DNA of 64,000 nt from JACMNW01 sp963708425 (lineage in GTDB: Bacteria; Pseudomonadota; Alphaproteobacteria; Rhodobacterales; Rhodobacteraceae): positions 2,170,001 to 2,234,000 of the forward strand of contig OY970206.1 in NCBI GenBank assembly GCA_963708425.1, given 5' to 3'. The translations under genes were made by a program, and so were the position numbers. The notes beneath the pieces are model-generated. The model was not told the DNA's origin and made no database searches. It saw only the letters and a program-made list of their open reading frames with translations. Shown piece after piece: positions 1-9,647 of the stretch; position 1 is the first letter of the stretch; the number at the start of each line of letters is the position of its first letter.

Positions 1-1
1 G

Positions 2-982
2 GCGGAGGGCGAAATAGACGGCCTTGTGCGTTATGAACGCGAACAAGTGCTGCAGATGTTCGTCATCGCCTTGCTGGTATCCATTGGCCTTAGCCTTGTG
101 TTGGCGTCCACCATCGCCAACCCCCTGTCGGATCTTGCCGCCGCCGCCGAACTTGGCCGCGACCGTGACGCGCGCAAGATGGCCCCTGGCCGTGTGCGCA
201 TCCCCGATCTTGCCGCGCGCCCCGATGAAATCGGCCGCCTGTCGGTTGCGATGCGCGGTATGGTTGCCGCCCTTTATGACCGCATTGATGCCAATGAACA
301 GTTCGCCGCCGATGTGGCACATGAGATTAAGAACCCGCTGGCATCGCTTCGGTCCGCCGTGGGCACCATGCGCGTCGCCAAGCGCGAAGATCAACGCGAC
401 AAGCTGCTGGATGTCATCGAACATGATGTGCGCAGGCTTGACCGTCTGGTAAGCGATATCTCCAACGCCTCCCGCCTCGACAGTGAACTGGTCAAGGAAG
501 AGGAAGAAGAATTCAGCCTGATGAAAACGCTGTCGAACCTAAGCGAATACCTTGGCAAGCAGGCGGGTGAAAAGGGCGTCGATTTCATCGTCGACTTGCC
601 GAATGATGCGATCAGTATTCGCGGTCTGGAAGCGCGCCTTGCGCAAGTCTTCGTCAACCTGATCACCAACGCGCTGTCGTTCTGCGAAAGTGGCGACGCT
701 GTGCGGGTCTGGGCGCGACGGCGCGAAAACCGGGTGCTGGTAGTCATCGAAGATACCGGCCCCGGCATCCCCGAACAGGCGCTGACCAAAATTTTCAAGC
801 GCTTCTATTCCGAACGGCCAGAGGGTCAGTTCGGCAACCATTCCGGTCTCGGTCTTGCCATTTCGAAGCAAATTGTCGAGGCGCATGGCGGCGTAATTTG
901 GGCCGAAAACATTCGCCCAACCAATGCTGACATCACGTCAGAACCGCTTGGCGCGCGCTTTGTGGTTGGTCTGCCAGTGTGA
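2..982 (+). CDS. chvG: Sensor histidine kinase, ChvG type (5' end outside window)
   Basis: C-terminal 326 residues of an inner-membrane two-component sensor kinase; the start lies before the window. A hydrophobic segment (about nucleotides 50-115) is followed by a HAMP-like linker, then the phosphoacceptor H-box with VAHEIKNP, its histidine encoded at 320-322. The ATPase domain shows the N-box (NLITNAL), G1 box (EDTGPGIP) and G2 box (GLGLAISK). In alphaproteobacteria a ChvG/ExoS-type kinase typically sits directly upstream of hprK and the PTS genes, exactly as here, which supports the name. The stop codon overlaps the GTG start of hprK by the four bases GTGA, suggesting translational coupling. 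The sensory domain and the partner regulator ChvI are not in the window. Confidence 0.85.
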   Translation, partial: AEGEIDGLVRYEREQVLQMFVIALLVSIGLSLVLASTIANPLSDLAAAAELGRDRDARKMAPGRVRIPDLAARPDEIGRLSVAMRGMVAALYDRIDANEQFAADVAHEIKNPLASLRSAVGTMRVAKREDQRDKLLDVIEHDVRRLDRLVSDISNASRLDSELVKEEEEEFSLMKTLSNLSEYLGKQAGEKGVDFIVDLPNDAISIRGLEARLAQVFVNLITNALSFCESGDAVRVWARRRENRVLVVIEDTGPGIPEQALTKIFKRFYSERPEGQFGNHSGLGLAISKQIVEAHGGVIWAENIRPTNADITSEPLGARFVVGLPV

Positions 983-1416
983 CAACGCCCGCCACTTTGC
1001 ATCAGGAAATCCTGCATGCCACCTGCGTGGCCTTTGCAAAACGCGGCGTTCTGATCCTCGGCCCCTCTGGTTCAGGCAAATCCGGTCTCGGCCTGCACCT
1101 GATGGCCCTCGGTGCCCGCCTCGTCGCCGATGACCGCACAATTGTTACCGCAAAGGTCGGCACACTCATCGCCTCCAGCCCCCCTGCCATTCGCGGCTTG
1201 ATCGAGGCGCGCGGCGTGGGCTTGATCCACGCCGAAACCGAAACCTCGGCCCCCATCGCCCTTGTCGTCGATCTAGGGCAAGCCGAAACGGACCGCCTGC
1301 CGCCGTTTCGGCGCATTACGCTATGTGGCATCGACCTCGCCCTTGTTCTTGGCCAACAAAGCCCCCATTTCCCATCGTCGCTGCTGGCCTATATGAACGG
1401 CGGACGGCAGGCATGA
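979..1416 (+). CDS. hprK: HPr kinase/phosphorylase, short alphaproteobacterial form
   Basis: Cytoplasmic kinase predicted to phosphorylate a serine of HPr, encoded four genes downstream. The 145-residue product has a Walker A motif GPSGSGKS at residues 28-35 and a signature-like IEARGVG near residue 75. It lacks the N-terminal domain of Firmicutes HprK, as is usual for alphaproteobacteria, so it is a whole gene and not a truncation. The GTG start overlaps the chvG stop. Together with rapZ, EIIA and HPr it forms a regulatory PTS with no sugar transporter nearby. Confidence 0.88.
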   Translation: MTTPATLHQEILHATCVAFAKRGVLILGPSGSGKSGLGLHLMALGARLVADDRTIVTAKVGTLIASSPPAIRGLIEARGVGLIHAETETSAPIALVVDLGQAETDRLPPFRRITLCGIDLALVLGQQSPHFPSSLLAYMNGGRQA

Positions 1417-1429
1417 GGGAAACGCAACA

Positions 1430-2341
1430 ATGACCGCACCCCAGCAACCACCCGAACACGAGTTGGTGCTTGTCACCGGCCCGTCAGGTGCTGGCCGGTC
1501 CACTGCAATTCATGCGCTCGAGGATCTGGGGTTCGAGGTCATTGATAACCTGCCCCTCAGCCTTGTACCCCGCCTGATTGAAGGCCCGCCGCTGGGTCGC
1601 CGCATCGCGCTTGGCCTTGATGTGCGCAACCGCGACTTCAACACCACCACCCTGATCGAACTGATAGATACCCTCACCCGCGATCCCGCCGTTTCGCTAG
1701 AGGTACTGTATCTTGATTGTGCCCCCGGCGAACTGATCCGCCGCTATTCCGAAACCCGCCGCCGTCACCCTCTGGCCCCGTCGGAAACGCCCGATCTCGG
1801 CATCGCCCGCGAAATTGATCTGCTGGTGCCGATCCGCGCCCGTGCTGACCACCTGATCGAAACCACCGATATGTCGCCGCACGACCTGAAGGCAGAAATT
1901 GCCCAATGGTTCGATCAAAGCAAAACCGCCGCCCTCGCCGTTTCGGTGCAATCCTTCTCCTACAAACGCGGTGTGCCACGTGGCGTAGACATGATCTTCG
2001 ACTGCCGTTTTCTGCGAAATCCCCATTGGGACGTGTCTTTACGCACAATGGATGGCCGCGATGACGCGGTGCTGGCACATATTGCCGAAGACCCGCGCTT
2101 TGCGCCGTTCTACGCCAAGTTGCTGGATCTGATCACGCTTCTGCTGCCGGCGCACCGCGACGAAGGCAAAGCGCATCTGACTATCGGTTTTGGCTGCACC
2201 GGCGGGCAACACAGGTCGGTTGCCGTTGCGGAATTATTGGCAAAAGACCTTGCGAAAGCTGGCTGGCCAGTGTCAAAACGGCACCGGGAACTTGAACGCA
2301 AGGCGGCCTCGCTGCCGCCTGACGCATTGAAGGTAATCTAG
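1430..2341 (+). CDS. rapZ: RNase adapter protein RapZ (YvcJ family)
   Basis: 303-residue nucleotide-binding protein. The N-terminal P-loop is GPSGAGRS at residues 17-24, and the C-terminal domain contains the family blocks [10 protein letters not shown] and [15 protein letters not shown] (seen as [12 protein letters not shown]). In enterobacteria RapZ delivers a small RNA to RNase E to control glucosamine-6-phosphate synthase; in alphaproteobacteria the role is less clear, but linkage with hprK and PTS genes is common. It starts 13 bases after hprK and ends 2 bases before the EIIA gene, so it belongs to the same operon. Confidence 0.92.
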   Translation: MTAPQQPPEHELVLVTGPSGAGRSTAIHALEDLGFEVIDNLPLSLVPRLIEGPPLGRRIALGLDVRNRDFNTTTLIELIDTLTRDPAVSLEVLYLDCAPGELIRRYSETRRRHPLAPSETPDLGIAREIDLLVPIRARADHLIETTDMSPHDLKAEIAQWFDQSKTAALAVSVQSFSYKRGVPRGVDMIFDCRFLRNPHWDVSLRTMDGRDDAVLAHIAEDPRFAPFYAKLLDLITLLLPAHRDEGKAHLTIGFGCTGGQHRSVAVAELLAKDLAKAGWPVSKRHRELERKAASLPPDALKVI

Positions 2342-2343
2342 TC

Positions 2344-2739
2344 GTGATCGGTATCGTGATTGTCGCACATGGCGGTCTGGCGCGGGAATATCTTTCCGCC
2401 GTCGAACATGTCGTTGGCAAACAGCAAGGCATGCGCGCCATCGCCATTGAAGACGATTGCAACCGCGCCAACAAACAGGCCGAGATATGCACTGCTGCTG
2501 ATTCCGTCGATCAGGGTGATGGCGTGGTCATGGTGACCGACATGTTTGGCGGGTCACCCTCAAATCTGTCGCTCATGGCTTGTGCTGGCCCCGGGCGCCG
2601 CATTCTGTACGGCGCAAACCTGCCAATGCTGATCAAGCTGGCGAAATCTCGCGATATGCCGGTCACTGATGCGGTCGCCGCTGCTTTGGACGCCGGTCGA
2701 AAGTACATCAATAGCCTTGATTTGGGCGGTGGGGCGTAG
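2344..2739 (+). CDS. PTS system mannose-type EIIA component
   Basis: 131-residue cytoplasmic EIIA domain of the mannose/fructose-sorbose family, beginning with GTG. The phosphoacceptor histidine is His9 in VIVAHGGLA, and the GDGVVMVTDMFGGSP block is the family's second signature. It would take phosphate from HPr (next gene). With no EIIB, EIIC or EIID partner in the window, it probably acts in regulation, as proposed for alphaproteobacterial PTS operons. Only 3 bases separate it from the HPr start. Confidence 0.9.
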   Translation: MIGIVIVAHGGLAREYLSAVEHVVGKQQGMRAIAIEDDCNRANKQAEICTAADSVDQGDGVVMVTDMFGGSPSNLSLMACAGPGRRILYGANLPMLIKLAKSRDMPVTDAVAAALDAGRKYINSLDLGGGA

Positions 2740-2742
2740 CGC

Positions 2743-3012
2743 ATGAATAACCGAACGCTTCGTATTATCAACGAAAAGGGCCTTCATGCCCGCGCGTCCG
2801 CCAAATTTGTCGAAGTTGTAGAATCCCACGATGCCCAAGCGGAAGTCCGCAAAGATGGGCTGTCCGTCGCCGGTGATTCCATCATGGGGCTTTTGATGTT
2901 GGCAGCCTCGCGCGGAACCTCTATTGAGGTTCAGACAAGCGGGCCACAAGCGGATGCACTTGCTGACGCGCTTCAAACGCTGGTTGCTAACCGTTTTGGT
3001 GAAGATCACTAA
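2743..3012 (+). CDS. ptsH: Phosphocarrier protein HPr
   Basis: 89-residue HPr. The catalytic His15 lies in KGLHARASA and the regulatory serine is Ser46 in DSIMGLLML, the residue that HprK phosphorylates; both are intact. It accepts phosphate from enzyme I (not in the window) and passes it to EIIA. It is the last gene of the chvG-hprK-rapZ-EIIA-HPr run, which has spacings of only a few bases. Confidence 0.93.
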   Translation: MNNRTLRIINEKGLHARASAKFVEVVESHDAQAEVRKDGLSVAGDSIMGLLMLAASRGTSIEVQTSGPQADALADALQTLVANRFGEDH

Positions 3013-3013
3013 G

Positions 3014-3058
3014 GCATGACAAGGAAACGTCGACACCGATTTTCCTCTTGAGTCATGC
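3014..3058 (+). terminator. Imperfect hairpin after HPr gene
   Basis: Seven-base arms GCATGAC (3014-3020) and GTCATGC (3052-3058) enclose a second complementary pair (AAGGAAA with TTTTCCT). It lies directly after the HPr stop and before the next gene's leader. The following bases are not a clear U-tract, so it may be a processing or weak termination site. Confidence 0.35.
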
Positions 3059-3143
3059 AAAAGCAAAGATCCGTTGGCACGATGGCGTTTGGTAGAAACA
3101 CCATGGCGCCACGGGTGCCATTGATCAGGAAGGCAGACGCTTC

Positions 3144-4031
3144 GTGACCGACATGCCAAATCTAAAAAGCGTAGCCAAGGCCATAGGAGGCTCGTTGCCG
3201 CCGTCTGGGCCGCGCAAATACGATATGCGCAGGCTGTCTTACGCCGGCACTTTCACCAACCCGTTCAAAGCAGGCACCATCCGCACAATCGAATGGCTAA
3301 CTGCCAAAGTGCAATTGTTAACCCTGATCCGGTCGTTCGAAAAATCCGGCGCTCCGTTCGGCTCGCCATTCTGGCCCAAAGCAATTCGCCATATGGGCAT
3401 CCGTATCGATACGCCGCCAGAAGAAATCGCCCGCATCCCCGCTACTGGCCCGGTGGTTGTGGTGGCCAACCATCCGCACGGTTTGGTCGACGGTATGATC
3501 ATGGCCGAAATGATCAACCGTGTCCGGCCTGATTTCCGCATCCTGACCCGGTCTTTGCTTACCGGCATCCCCGAAGTCGCCGAATTCATGATCCCGGTCC
3601 CGTTCCCGCACGAAGAAAACTCGCGCGAATTGGGCTTGGAAATGCGCAATCTAACCATGGAACACCTGAAAAACGGCGGCGTCATCATTCTGTTCCCGGC
3701 GGGCAAGGTCGCCTCATCCCCCGGGTTTTTCGGCCCCGCGATCGAGGCGGAATGGAACGTTTTCACCCACAAGATGATCCAGCGCTCAGGTGCCACCATC
3801 CTGCCGATCCACTTCACCGGCCGTAATTCGCGCACCTACCAGATCGCCAATCGGCTGTCGGCGACGCTGCGTCAGGGCCTATTGCTCTATGAAATCAAGC
3901 GCGCCCTGTTCAAGCCGCAGCGCCCCCATATTGGGCATCCCATTTCCGCCGATGTCCTGAAAGACTGGGAAGGCAACCCACGCGGCTTCCTTGCTTGGCT
4001 ACGCGACCACACCCTAAACCTCGGCAAGTAG
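3144..4031 (+). CDS. Lysophospholipid acyltransferase family protein (PlsC-like)
   Basis: 295-residue product resembling membrane-associated 1-acyl-glycerol-3-phosphate or hemolysin-type acyltransferases. The catalytic block reads NHPHGLVDG, with His110 and Asp116, and a later FPAGKVASS matches the F-P-x-G acceptor-binding motif. It presumably transfers an acyl chain to a lysophospholipid or related acceptor at the inner membrane; substrate is not deducible. GTG is used as start; the gene is separate from the PTS operon by about 130 bases and converges on the hydroxybutyryl-CoA dehydrogenase gene. Confidence 0.8.
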   Translation: MTDMPNLKSVAKAIGGSLPPSGPRKYDMRRLSYAGTFTNPFKAGTIRTIEWLTAKVQLLTLIRSFEKSGAPFGSPFWPKAIRHMGIRIDTPPEEIARIPATGPVVVVANHPHGLVDGMIMAEMINRVRPDFRILTRSLLTGIPEVAEFMIPVPFPHEENSRELGLEMRNLTMEHLKNGGVIILFPAGKVASSPGFFGPAIEAEWNVFTHKMIQRSGATILPIHFTGRNSRTYQIANRLSATLRQGLLLYEIKRALFKPQRPHIGHPISADVLKDWEGNPRGFLAWLRDHTLNLGK

Positions 4032-4051
4032 GGTGCGTGCTTGCACGCACC
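4032..4051. repeat. Palindromic repeat between convergent genes
   Basis: Perfect nine-base stem GGTGCGTGC / GCACGCACC with a two-base loop, preceded by GTAG. It lies between two convergent genes and could end transcription from both sides. The GTAGGGTGCG start resembles the repeat after the first EF-Tu gene. Confidence 0.6.
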
Positions 4052-4068
4052 GTCCATAAGAGCTGCCC

Positions 4069-4944
4069 CTACCGCGTCGGAACCGGCACTTCGCCGCGAT
4101 AATCATAAAACCCACGCTGCGTCTTGCGGCCCAGCCACCCAGCCTCAACATACTTGGTCAGCAGCGGGCAGGGCCGATATTTGGTATCCGCCAATCCTTC
4201 ATGCAGCACATTCATGATCGCCAGGCAGGTATCCAGCCCGATAAAATCCGCCAGTTCCAGCGGCCCCATCGGGTGGTTCGCCCCCAGCTTCATCGATTCG
4301 TCGATGGATTTGACCGACCCCACGCCTTCGTACAGCGTATAAACCGCCTCATTGATCATCGGCATCAGAATCCGGTTCACGATGAACGCCGGAAAATCTT
4401 CTGAACTCGACGCTGTCTTGCCTAGGCGGTTGACCACCGCCAAACAACTGTCGAATGTTTCCTTATTTGTCGCGATCCCTCGGATCAATTCCACCAACTG
4501 CATCACCGGCACCGGGTTCATGAAGTGAAATCCCATGAACTTTTCTGGCCGGTCGGTCCGGCTCGCCAACCGCGTGATCGAAATCGATGACGTGTTCGAT
4601 GTCAGTATCGTCTCGGGCTTCAGATGCGGCCCCAGATCCTCAAATATCGCTTGTTTCACGGTTTCCCGTTCCGTTGCCGCCTCGATAATCAGGTCGCACA
4701 CGCCCAAATCGGCCAACTTTAGCGTGGTTTTGATATGCGCCAGCGCCTTTCCCTTGGCCTCGGCAGTCACCTTGCCGCGCGATACCTGCCGTTCGATGTT
4801 GCGATCAATCAGCGCCACCGCCCGCGCCAGGCTTTCCTCGCTAATATCGGTCATCAGAATGTCAAAACCCGCCAGCGCGAACACATGCGCAATGCCGCTG
4901 CCCATCTGCCCGGCCCCCACGATGCCCACGTGCTGAATTTCCAT
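4069..4944 (-). CDS. 3-hydroxybutyryl-CoA dehydrogenase
   Basis: NAD(P)-dependent enzyme of the 3-hydroxyacyl-CoA dehydrogenase family, about 291 residues. The start at MEIQHVGIVGAG places the Rossmann motif GAGQMGSG at the N-terminus as usual; a longer upstream reading adds a stretch unlike the family. The catalytic histidine lies in FHFMNPVPVM, and the C-terminal dimerisation domain carries GANHPMGPLELADFIGLD. It acts in butyrate/poly-hydroxybutyrate or beta-oxidation metabolism. The ETF genes lie nearby on the same strand and could support acyl-CoA oxidation. Confidence 0.92.
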   Translation of the reverse strand: MEIQHVGIVGAGQMGSGIAHVFALAGFDILMTDISEESLARAVALIDRNIERQVSRGKVTAEAKGKALAHIKTTLKLADLGVCDLIIEAATERETVKQAIFEDLGPHLKPETILTSNTSSISITRLASRTDRPEKFMGFHFMNPVPVMQLVELIRGIATNKETFDSCLAVVNRLGKTASSSEDFPAFIVNRILMPMINEAVYTLYEGVGSVKSIDESMKLGANHPMGPLELADFIGLDTCLAIMNVLHEGLADTKYRPCPLLTKYVEAGWLGRKTQRGFYDYRGEVPVPTR

Positions 4945-5111
4945 CGCGCCGCTCCTGTTCCTCACTGTCGCGCCGAACCATAAGCGCCGCAAAGGGCAGG
5001 GCGCAAGGGCAAGCGGTTGGCTAAAGTTTGGGCCGAATTGGCGGTTTAGCCTTTTGGCAACGAAATCCCGTCAGGCTCGCTCGTGGGTGTAACTAGATCT
5101 GGGTGGGTCTC

Positions 5112-5942
5112 ATGGCTTTTGCTTTTCCGGGTGCCGCGGCGCTCGACTATTCGACATGCCGATATGGCACGTCAAAGGTGCAGTTTCGCGGCCCGCGCTG
5201 CGATCTATCGGGGGATTATGTCGCCTGTCTGGGTGGCACCGAAACCTTTGGCAAGTTTGTGCCAGACCCCTATCCTGCGTTGGTGCAAGGCAGGCTTGGC
5301 ATTCCGATGGCCAATCTTGGCTGCGTCAATGCCGGCATTGACGTGTTCCTGAACGAACCCGCCATTGCTGATGTCGCCGCCGGTGCGCGGGTCACGGTTG
5401 TGCAAATTGTCGGCGTGCAGAACCTGTCGAACCGCTATTACACCGTGCATCCGCGCCGCAATGACCGCTTTGTTCACGCGGCCCCGGGGTTAAAGGCGCT
5501 GTACCGCGACATCGACTTTACCGAATTTCACTTCACTAGGCATCTGCTTGGCGCATTGGCCCGCAAATCGCCCGACCGGTTTGAAATTGTCGCCGAAGAA
5601 CTGCGCGCCGCATGGATTTCGCGCATGAAGCTGTTGCTGGCCCGGGTTTCATCCAAGACGCTGTTGCTGTGGGTTGCCAATAACGCACCGTTGTTACGCA
5701 GGCAGACTGACCGGCTGCTGCACCACGATCCGCTGCTGGTTGATACCGAAATGCTAGCCGCCATTCGCCCCTATGCCACCGAATATCTCCAGGTCATAGG
5801 CTCGCCGATGGCACAACTGAACGGTCTGCGCGGCATGGCCTTCGCCGAATTTGATCGCCCCGCCGCCGCCGAGGTTCTGGGCCCCGCCGTGCATCACGAG
5901 GTGGCGCAAGCCGTCGCCCCCGTGCTACGCGCGATGCTGTAA
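5112..5942 (+). CDS. DUF6473-like protein of unknown function
   Basis: 276-residue protein if ATG 5112 is used; an in-frame GTG 9 bases upstream is also possible, and neither has a strong ribosome site. The N-terminal part (LDYSTCRYGTSKVQFRGP, then YVACLGGTETFGKF) resembles a family common in Rhodobacterales that I recall as DUF6473. No signal peptide or obvious catalytic motif is visible. It stands alone between divergent hbd and convergent etfA. I assign no function. Confidence 0.65.
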   Translation: MAFAFPGAAALDYSTCRYGTSKVQFRGPRCDLSGDYVACLGGTETFGKFVPDPYPALVQGRLGIPMANLGCVNAGIDVFLNEPAIADVAAGARVTVVQIVGVQNLSNRYYTVHPRRNDRFVHAAPGLKALYRDIDFTEFHFTRHLLGALARKSPDRFEIVAEELRAAWISRMKLLLARVSSKTLLLWVANNAPLLRRQTDRLLHHDPLLVDTEMLAAIRPYATEYLQVIGSPMAQLNGLRGMAFAEFDRPAAAEVLGPAVHHEVAQAVAPVLRAML

Positions 5943-5951
5943 ATGAAAAGG

Positions 5952-5976
5952 GCGCACCCGAAGGTGCGCCTTATTT
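5952..5976 (+). terminator. Hairpin between DUF6473-like gene and etfA
   Basis: Stem GGCGCACC / GGTGCGCC with loop CGAA (5952-5971), then TTATTT. It follows the plus-strand gene by 9 bases and faces the etfA 3' end, so it may work in both directions. A degenerate GTAGGGTGTGC palindrome follows at 5980-6001. Confidence 0.6.
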
Positions 5977-6004
5977 CGGTAGGGTGTGCTTCAGTGCACC
6001 GCCA

Positions 6005-6931
6005 TCACAACTTCTCTATCAACTCCGGCACGGCGGTAAATAAATCCGCCACCAACCCGTAATCCGCCACCTGAAAAATCGGCGCGTCTTCATCCTTGTT
6101 GATGGCAACAATCACCTTGCTGTCTTTCATCCCGGCCAAATGCTGGATCGCGCCAGAAATGCCAACGGCCACATACAAGTTCGGTGCCACCACCTTACCG
6201 GTCTGCCCCACTTGCCAATCGTTCGGCGCATAACCTGAATCCACCGCCGCGCGCGATGCACCGACTGCCGCCCCCAGCTTGTCCGCCAGCTTTTCGATCA
6301 GCGCGAAATCAGCCTGTGAACCAACGCCGCGCCCTCCTGAAACCACAACTCCGGCTGATGTCAGCTCTGGCCGATCCGACGATGCAACCTTGTCCTCAAC
6401 CCAGGCTGACAGGCTGCCATCGGCATCCGTCGCAACCTTTTCGACCGCCGCCTTGCCACCCGTGCCAACGCCGGTAAACGTCGCCGTCCGTATCGTCAGC
6501 ACCTTCTTCGCATCGCCGGATTTCACCGTCTGAATGGCGTTGCCCGCATAAATCGGCCGCTCAAACGTCGACCCGTCGACCACGGCAATCGCGTCCGAAA
6601 TCACCATTACATCCAGCAGTGCTGCTACCCGCGGCATCACGCTTTTCGCAAAAGCAGTCGAGGCCGCAACGATATGCTCATAGGGCCCCGCCAGCGACAC
6701 GACCAGCGCCGCCGTCGGTTCAGACATCGCATGGCAATAGACATGGGCATCCGCGAACAAAACCTTCGACACGCCTTCAAGCCCGGCAGCCTCGGCCGCA
6801 GCAGCATCACCGCCCATGCCAGCAATGAGCACAGTCACGTCACCAAGGCTTTTCACAGCCATCAGCGTTTTCGCCGTTGAATCGGTGGCCAAATGCCCGT
6901 TGATCACCTCGGCAAGCAATAGAACGGCCAT
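6005..6931 (-). CDS. etfA: Electron transfer flavoprotein alpha subunit
   Basis: 308-residue FAD-binding subunit of ETF, which carries electrons from acyl-CoA dehydrogenases to ETF-ubiquinone oxidoreductase. The C-terminal FAD domain shows SGGRGVGS, then [12 protein letters not shown] and [14 protein letters not shown], as in other EtfA proteins. Its ATG overlaps the etfB stop by one base (TGATG), so the two subunits are probably translated in a coupled way from one message reading etfB then etfA. Confidence 0.96.
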   Translation of the reverse strand: MAVLLLAEVINGHLATDSTAKTLMAVKSLGDVTVLIAGMGGDAAAAEAAGLEGVSKVLFADAHVYCHAMSEPTAALVVSLAGPYEHIVAASTAFAKSVMPRVAALLDVMVISDAIAVVDGSTFERPIYAGNAIQTVKSGDAKKVLTIRTATFTGVGTGGKAAVEKVATDADGSLSAWVEDKVASSDRPELTSAGVVVSGGRGVGSQADFALIEKLADKLGAAVGASRAAVDSGYAPNDWQVGQTGKVVAPNLYVAVGISGAIQHLAGMKDSKVIVAINKDEDAPIFQVADYGLVADLFTAVPELIEKL

Positions 6932-7692
6932 CAGATCACCCCCGCTTCGTCTTTAAGTTTCGCAATCAGTTCATCCACCGATGCCACCTTAACCCCAGAC
7001 TTCCGGCCCGCCGGTTCCACCGTCTTGATCACGCTCAACCGGGGTGCCACGTCGACGCCGTAGTCTGCCGGTGTTTTCATCGCCATCGGCTTGGCCTTCG
7101 CCTTCATGATGTTCGGCAGGCTGGCATAGCGCGGCTCGTTCAGCCGCAAATCGACTGTCACAATCGTCGGCATCTTTACCTTGATGGTCTGCAAGCCGCC
7201 GTCTACTTCGCGCGTCACAACCGCATGATCGCCGTCAATCGCCAGTTCGGATGCAAACGTTGCCTGGCTCCAGCCCAGCAGCGCCGACAGCATCTGCCCG
7301 GTTGCATTCATATCGTTGTCAATGGCTTGCTTGCCACACAGCACAATCCCCGGCGCTTCTTCCTTCACAACGGCTGCCAACAACTTGGCCACCGCCAGCG
7401 GCTCGATATCGACATGCACATCAGTCACCGCTTCGATCAAAATCGCGCGGTCCGCGCCCATCGCCAACGCCGTGCGCAGCGTTTCTTGCGACTGTTTCAC
7501 GCCGATAGACACGACCACAACTTCCGTCGCCTTGCCAGCCTCGCGCAGACGGATCGCCTGTTCGACAGCAATCTCGTCAAACGGGTTCATCGACATCTTC
7601 ACATTGGCCAGATCAACCCCCGTGCCATCCGCTTTGACGCGAACCTTCACGTTGTAATCGATCACCCGCTTCACAGGCACCAAAACCTTCAT
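6931..7692 (-). CDS. etfB: Electron transfer flavoprotein beta subunit
   Basis: AMP-binding partner of EtfA. The start at [12 protein letters not shown] matches the family; a longer reading frame to 7761 adds an unrelated leader and is rejected. The central block [18 protein letters not shown] and the C-terminal [17 protein letters not shown] recognition-loop region are typical. 253 residues, as expected. First gene of the etfBA pair. Confidence 0.96.
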   Translation of the reverse strand: MKVLVPVKRVIDYNVKVRVKADGTGVDLANVKMSMNPFDEIAVEQAIRLREAGKATEVVVVSIGVKQSQETLRTALAMGADRAILIEAVTDVHVDIEPLAVAKLLAAVVKEEAPGIVLCGKQAIDNDMNATGQMLSALLGWSQATFASELAIDGDHAVVTREVDGGLQTIKVKMPTIVTVDLRLNEPRYASLPNIMKAKAKPMAMKTPADYGVDVAPRLSVIKTVEPAGRKSGVKVASVDELIAKLKDEAGVI

Positions 7693-7827
7693 AGCAAAGC
7701 ACTCCCTCTGCGCTGGCCCAAAAGGCCGCCAATCCGTTGCAGCCGGTGTTAGCCCGTTCAATGCCCGGAATACAGACCAAAACCGACAGGTTCGCGCGGC
7801 AGGACGTCGCGTTTTGTTAAGCGTGGG

Positions 7828-8403
7828 TTAGGCGCGCGTTAAGCCAGGCACCCAAAGCACATCATCCTTGCCGTCATTATTCGCAATCCGTCCCGCCACG
7901 AAAAACCAATCACTCAGCCGGTTCAGGTATTTCACCGCCTCATGGTTGATCTCTTCCATGGTGGCCAATTCCACCGTCAACCGCTCTGCCCGCCTGCTAA
8001 CGGTCCGGCACAGATGCAGCTGTGCCGACAACGCTGTTCCCCCCGGCAGAATGAAACTGCGCAGTGGTGTCAACTTCGCGTTCATCACGTCAATCTCGGC
8101 CTCCAGCCGCAGCACCTGACCCTCAAGAATGCGTAGCGGCACATAGCCCGCCTCATGGTCGCGCGCCATGTCGGGGCGGCACAGATCGGCCCCCAGATCG
8201 AATAAATCGTTCTGAATGCGCTGCAAGGCCGCATCCATATCACCGCTGGAATGCTGCCGTGCCAAACCCACTGTGGCGTTGGTTTCGTCCACCGTGCCGT
8301 AGGCCGACACCCGCAAAGAATGCTTCGCCACCCGTGCACCATTGCCAAGGGCCGTTTCCCCGGCATCACCGGTTTTCGTGTAAATCTTTGATAAAACGAC
8401 CAT
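7828..8403 (-). CDS. Cob(I)alamin adenosyltransferase, PduO type
   Basis: 191-residue ATP:cob(I)alamin adenosyltransferase that makes adenosylcobalamin. The start at MVVLSKIYTKTGDAGET gives the family's N-terminal nucleotide-binding block, and RTVSRRAER near the C-terminal third is the conserved arginine-rich motif. A far longer frame upstream is a shadow of the preceding small gene. The ATG overlaps the stop of the small membrane protein by one base (TGATG), so these two are coupled, a pairing seen in related genomes. Confidence 0.9.
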   Translation of the reverse strand: MVVLSKIYTKTGDAGETALGNGARVAKHSLRVSAYGTVDETNATVGLARQHSSGDMDAALQRIQNDLFDLGADLCRPDMARDHEAGYVPLRILEGQVLRLEAEIDVMNAKLTPLRSFILPGGTALSAQLHLCRTVSRRAERLTVELATMEEINHEAVKYLNRLSDWFFVAGRIANNDGKDDVLWVPGLTRA

Positions 8404-8612
8404 CAATTCCCCCCGCGCGACCGCAGCCACGCAAACCCCACAATCAACACCACCGCAAGTGCCTGCGCGTAAATCCGGTAGCGCATCAAGCGATTGGCGT
8501 GCTTCTTGTTGAACTCGCCGCCTTTGGCAAAGCCACCAATGCCGATCATCAGGATCACAAACACCCCCAGCACGGCAATTGCTGCCACGATGAACAACGG
8601 ATCTTTCAACAT
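8403..8612 (-). CDS. Small twin-transmembrane HIG1-like protein
   Basis: 69-residue peptide with two hydrophobic helices: about residues 6-27 and 47-63, separated by a basic FNKKHANRLMRYRI segment. That loop matches the HIG1 domain (hypoxia-induced gene 1) of small bacterial inner-membrane proteins, whose mitochondrial relatives associate with cytochrome oxidase. The start at MLKDPLF is chosen because the seven extra residues upstream are not conserved-looking. Overlaps the adenosyltransferase start by one base. Confidence 0.75.
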   Translation of the reverse strand: MLKDPLFIVAAIAVLGVFVILMIGIGGFAKGGEFNKKHANRLMRYRIYAQALAVVLIVGFAWLRSRGGN

Positions 8613-8702
8613 GGCTTTGCCCCTTTGGTTCAAGCCCTATGTAGCTGACATCGCCGGAAAGGCGAACCCACCGCCGCAGCCACGCCCGAATTTTTTCCAG
8701 CC

Positions 8703-9542
8703 TCACCCCCGCCGGATCATCCAATCCAACGCCGACGTTGGCAGCACTCGCCGTGCTACGTTCATCAGATAGGTCACCCGCGTGACGAAATACCGCGCAT
8801 GCGGCTTCGGGCTTTCCAGCGCATGGATCAACTTTTCCGTCACTGCCGAGGCCGGTAATTCAAACCGGTCCGGGCCACGTTCCTCGTAAAGCCGGTTCAG
8901 AATGCTCTTGTATTCCTCCGCCCGCGCCGAGTTTTTCCAGTCAATCCACCGCTCAAAATGCGGAATGGATTTCTTGCGAAGACTGGACGTAATCGGCCCC
9001 GGCTCGATCAGGATCACCTTGATCCCGGTGCCTTCCATCTCCAGCCGCAGCACGTCAGTCAACCCCTCCATGGCAAACTTAGTTGCCACATAGGCCCCGC
9101 GCCATTTCATCGGCACCAGCCCCAGAACGGACGAGCAATTGATAATCCGCCCGTGCCCCTGCGCCCGCATCATCGGGATCACCCGCAAGATCAGGTCGTG
9201 ATAGCCAAACAGATTAACCTCGAAATTCGCCCGCAACGCCGCTGTCGGCAGGTCTTCCACCGCGCCGGGGCAGGCAATCGCTCCGTTGTTGTACAGCGCA
9301 TCCAGCCGACCGCCAGTGCGCGTCTTCACTTCGGCCACAGCTGCGGCAATGCTGGCCTCATCCGCATAATCCAGAACAAAGCTTTCCAGCCCCATCCCGC
9401 GCAGCCGCTCGCAATCGGCCTCTTGTCGACAGGTCGCAAACACCCGCCACCCCCGCGCCGCCAACCCCTGTGCCGCATCAAACCCGATGCCCGATGAACA
9501 ACCCGTCATCAGAATGCTGCGCGCCACCATATTCTGCCCCAT
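8703..9542 (-). CDS. SDR-family oxidoreductase
   Basis: 279-residue short-chain dehydrogenase. It has the cofactor motif TGCSSGIG near residue 13, a NNGAIA block, an SSVLG serine and the catalytic YVATK. The C-terminal substrate region is longer than in minimal SDRs and ends with a weakly basic tail. An in-frame ATG 12 bases further in (MVARS) is an alternative start. Substrate is unknown. It reads toward the HIG1-like gene on the same strand, with about 90 bases between. Confidence 0.85.
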   Translation of the reverse strand: MGQNMVARSILMTGCSSGIGFDAAQGLAARGWRVFATCRQEADCERLRGMGLESFVLDYADEASIAAAVAEVKTRTGGRLDALYNNGAIACPGAVEDLPTAALRANFEVNLFGYHDLILRVIPMMRAQGHGRIINCSSVLGLVPMKWRGAYVATKFAMEGLTDVLRLEMEGTGIKVILIEPGPITSSLRKKSIPHFERWIDWKNSARAEEYKSILNRLYEERGPDRFELPASAVTEKLIHALESPKPHARYFVTRVTYLMNVARRVLPTSALDWMIRRG

Positions 9543-9647
9543 CTTTTGCTTTCGCCCTACCTAGGCGATTGCGTGGCGGGGGCAAACCTAAAAAGCCTGA
9601 TGGAGGCTGTGCAGGCCACTCACAAGAGGACGGCCTATGAAATCGCT

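Noticed and set aside
979..1416. hprK as truncated gene
   Set aside because: The short P-loop-only form is normal in alphaproteobacteria.
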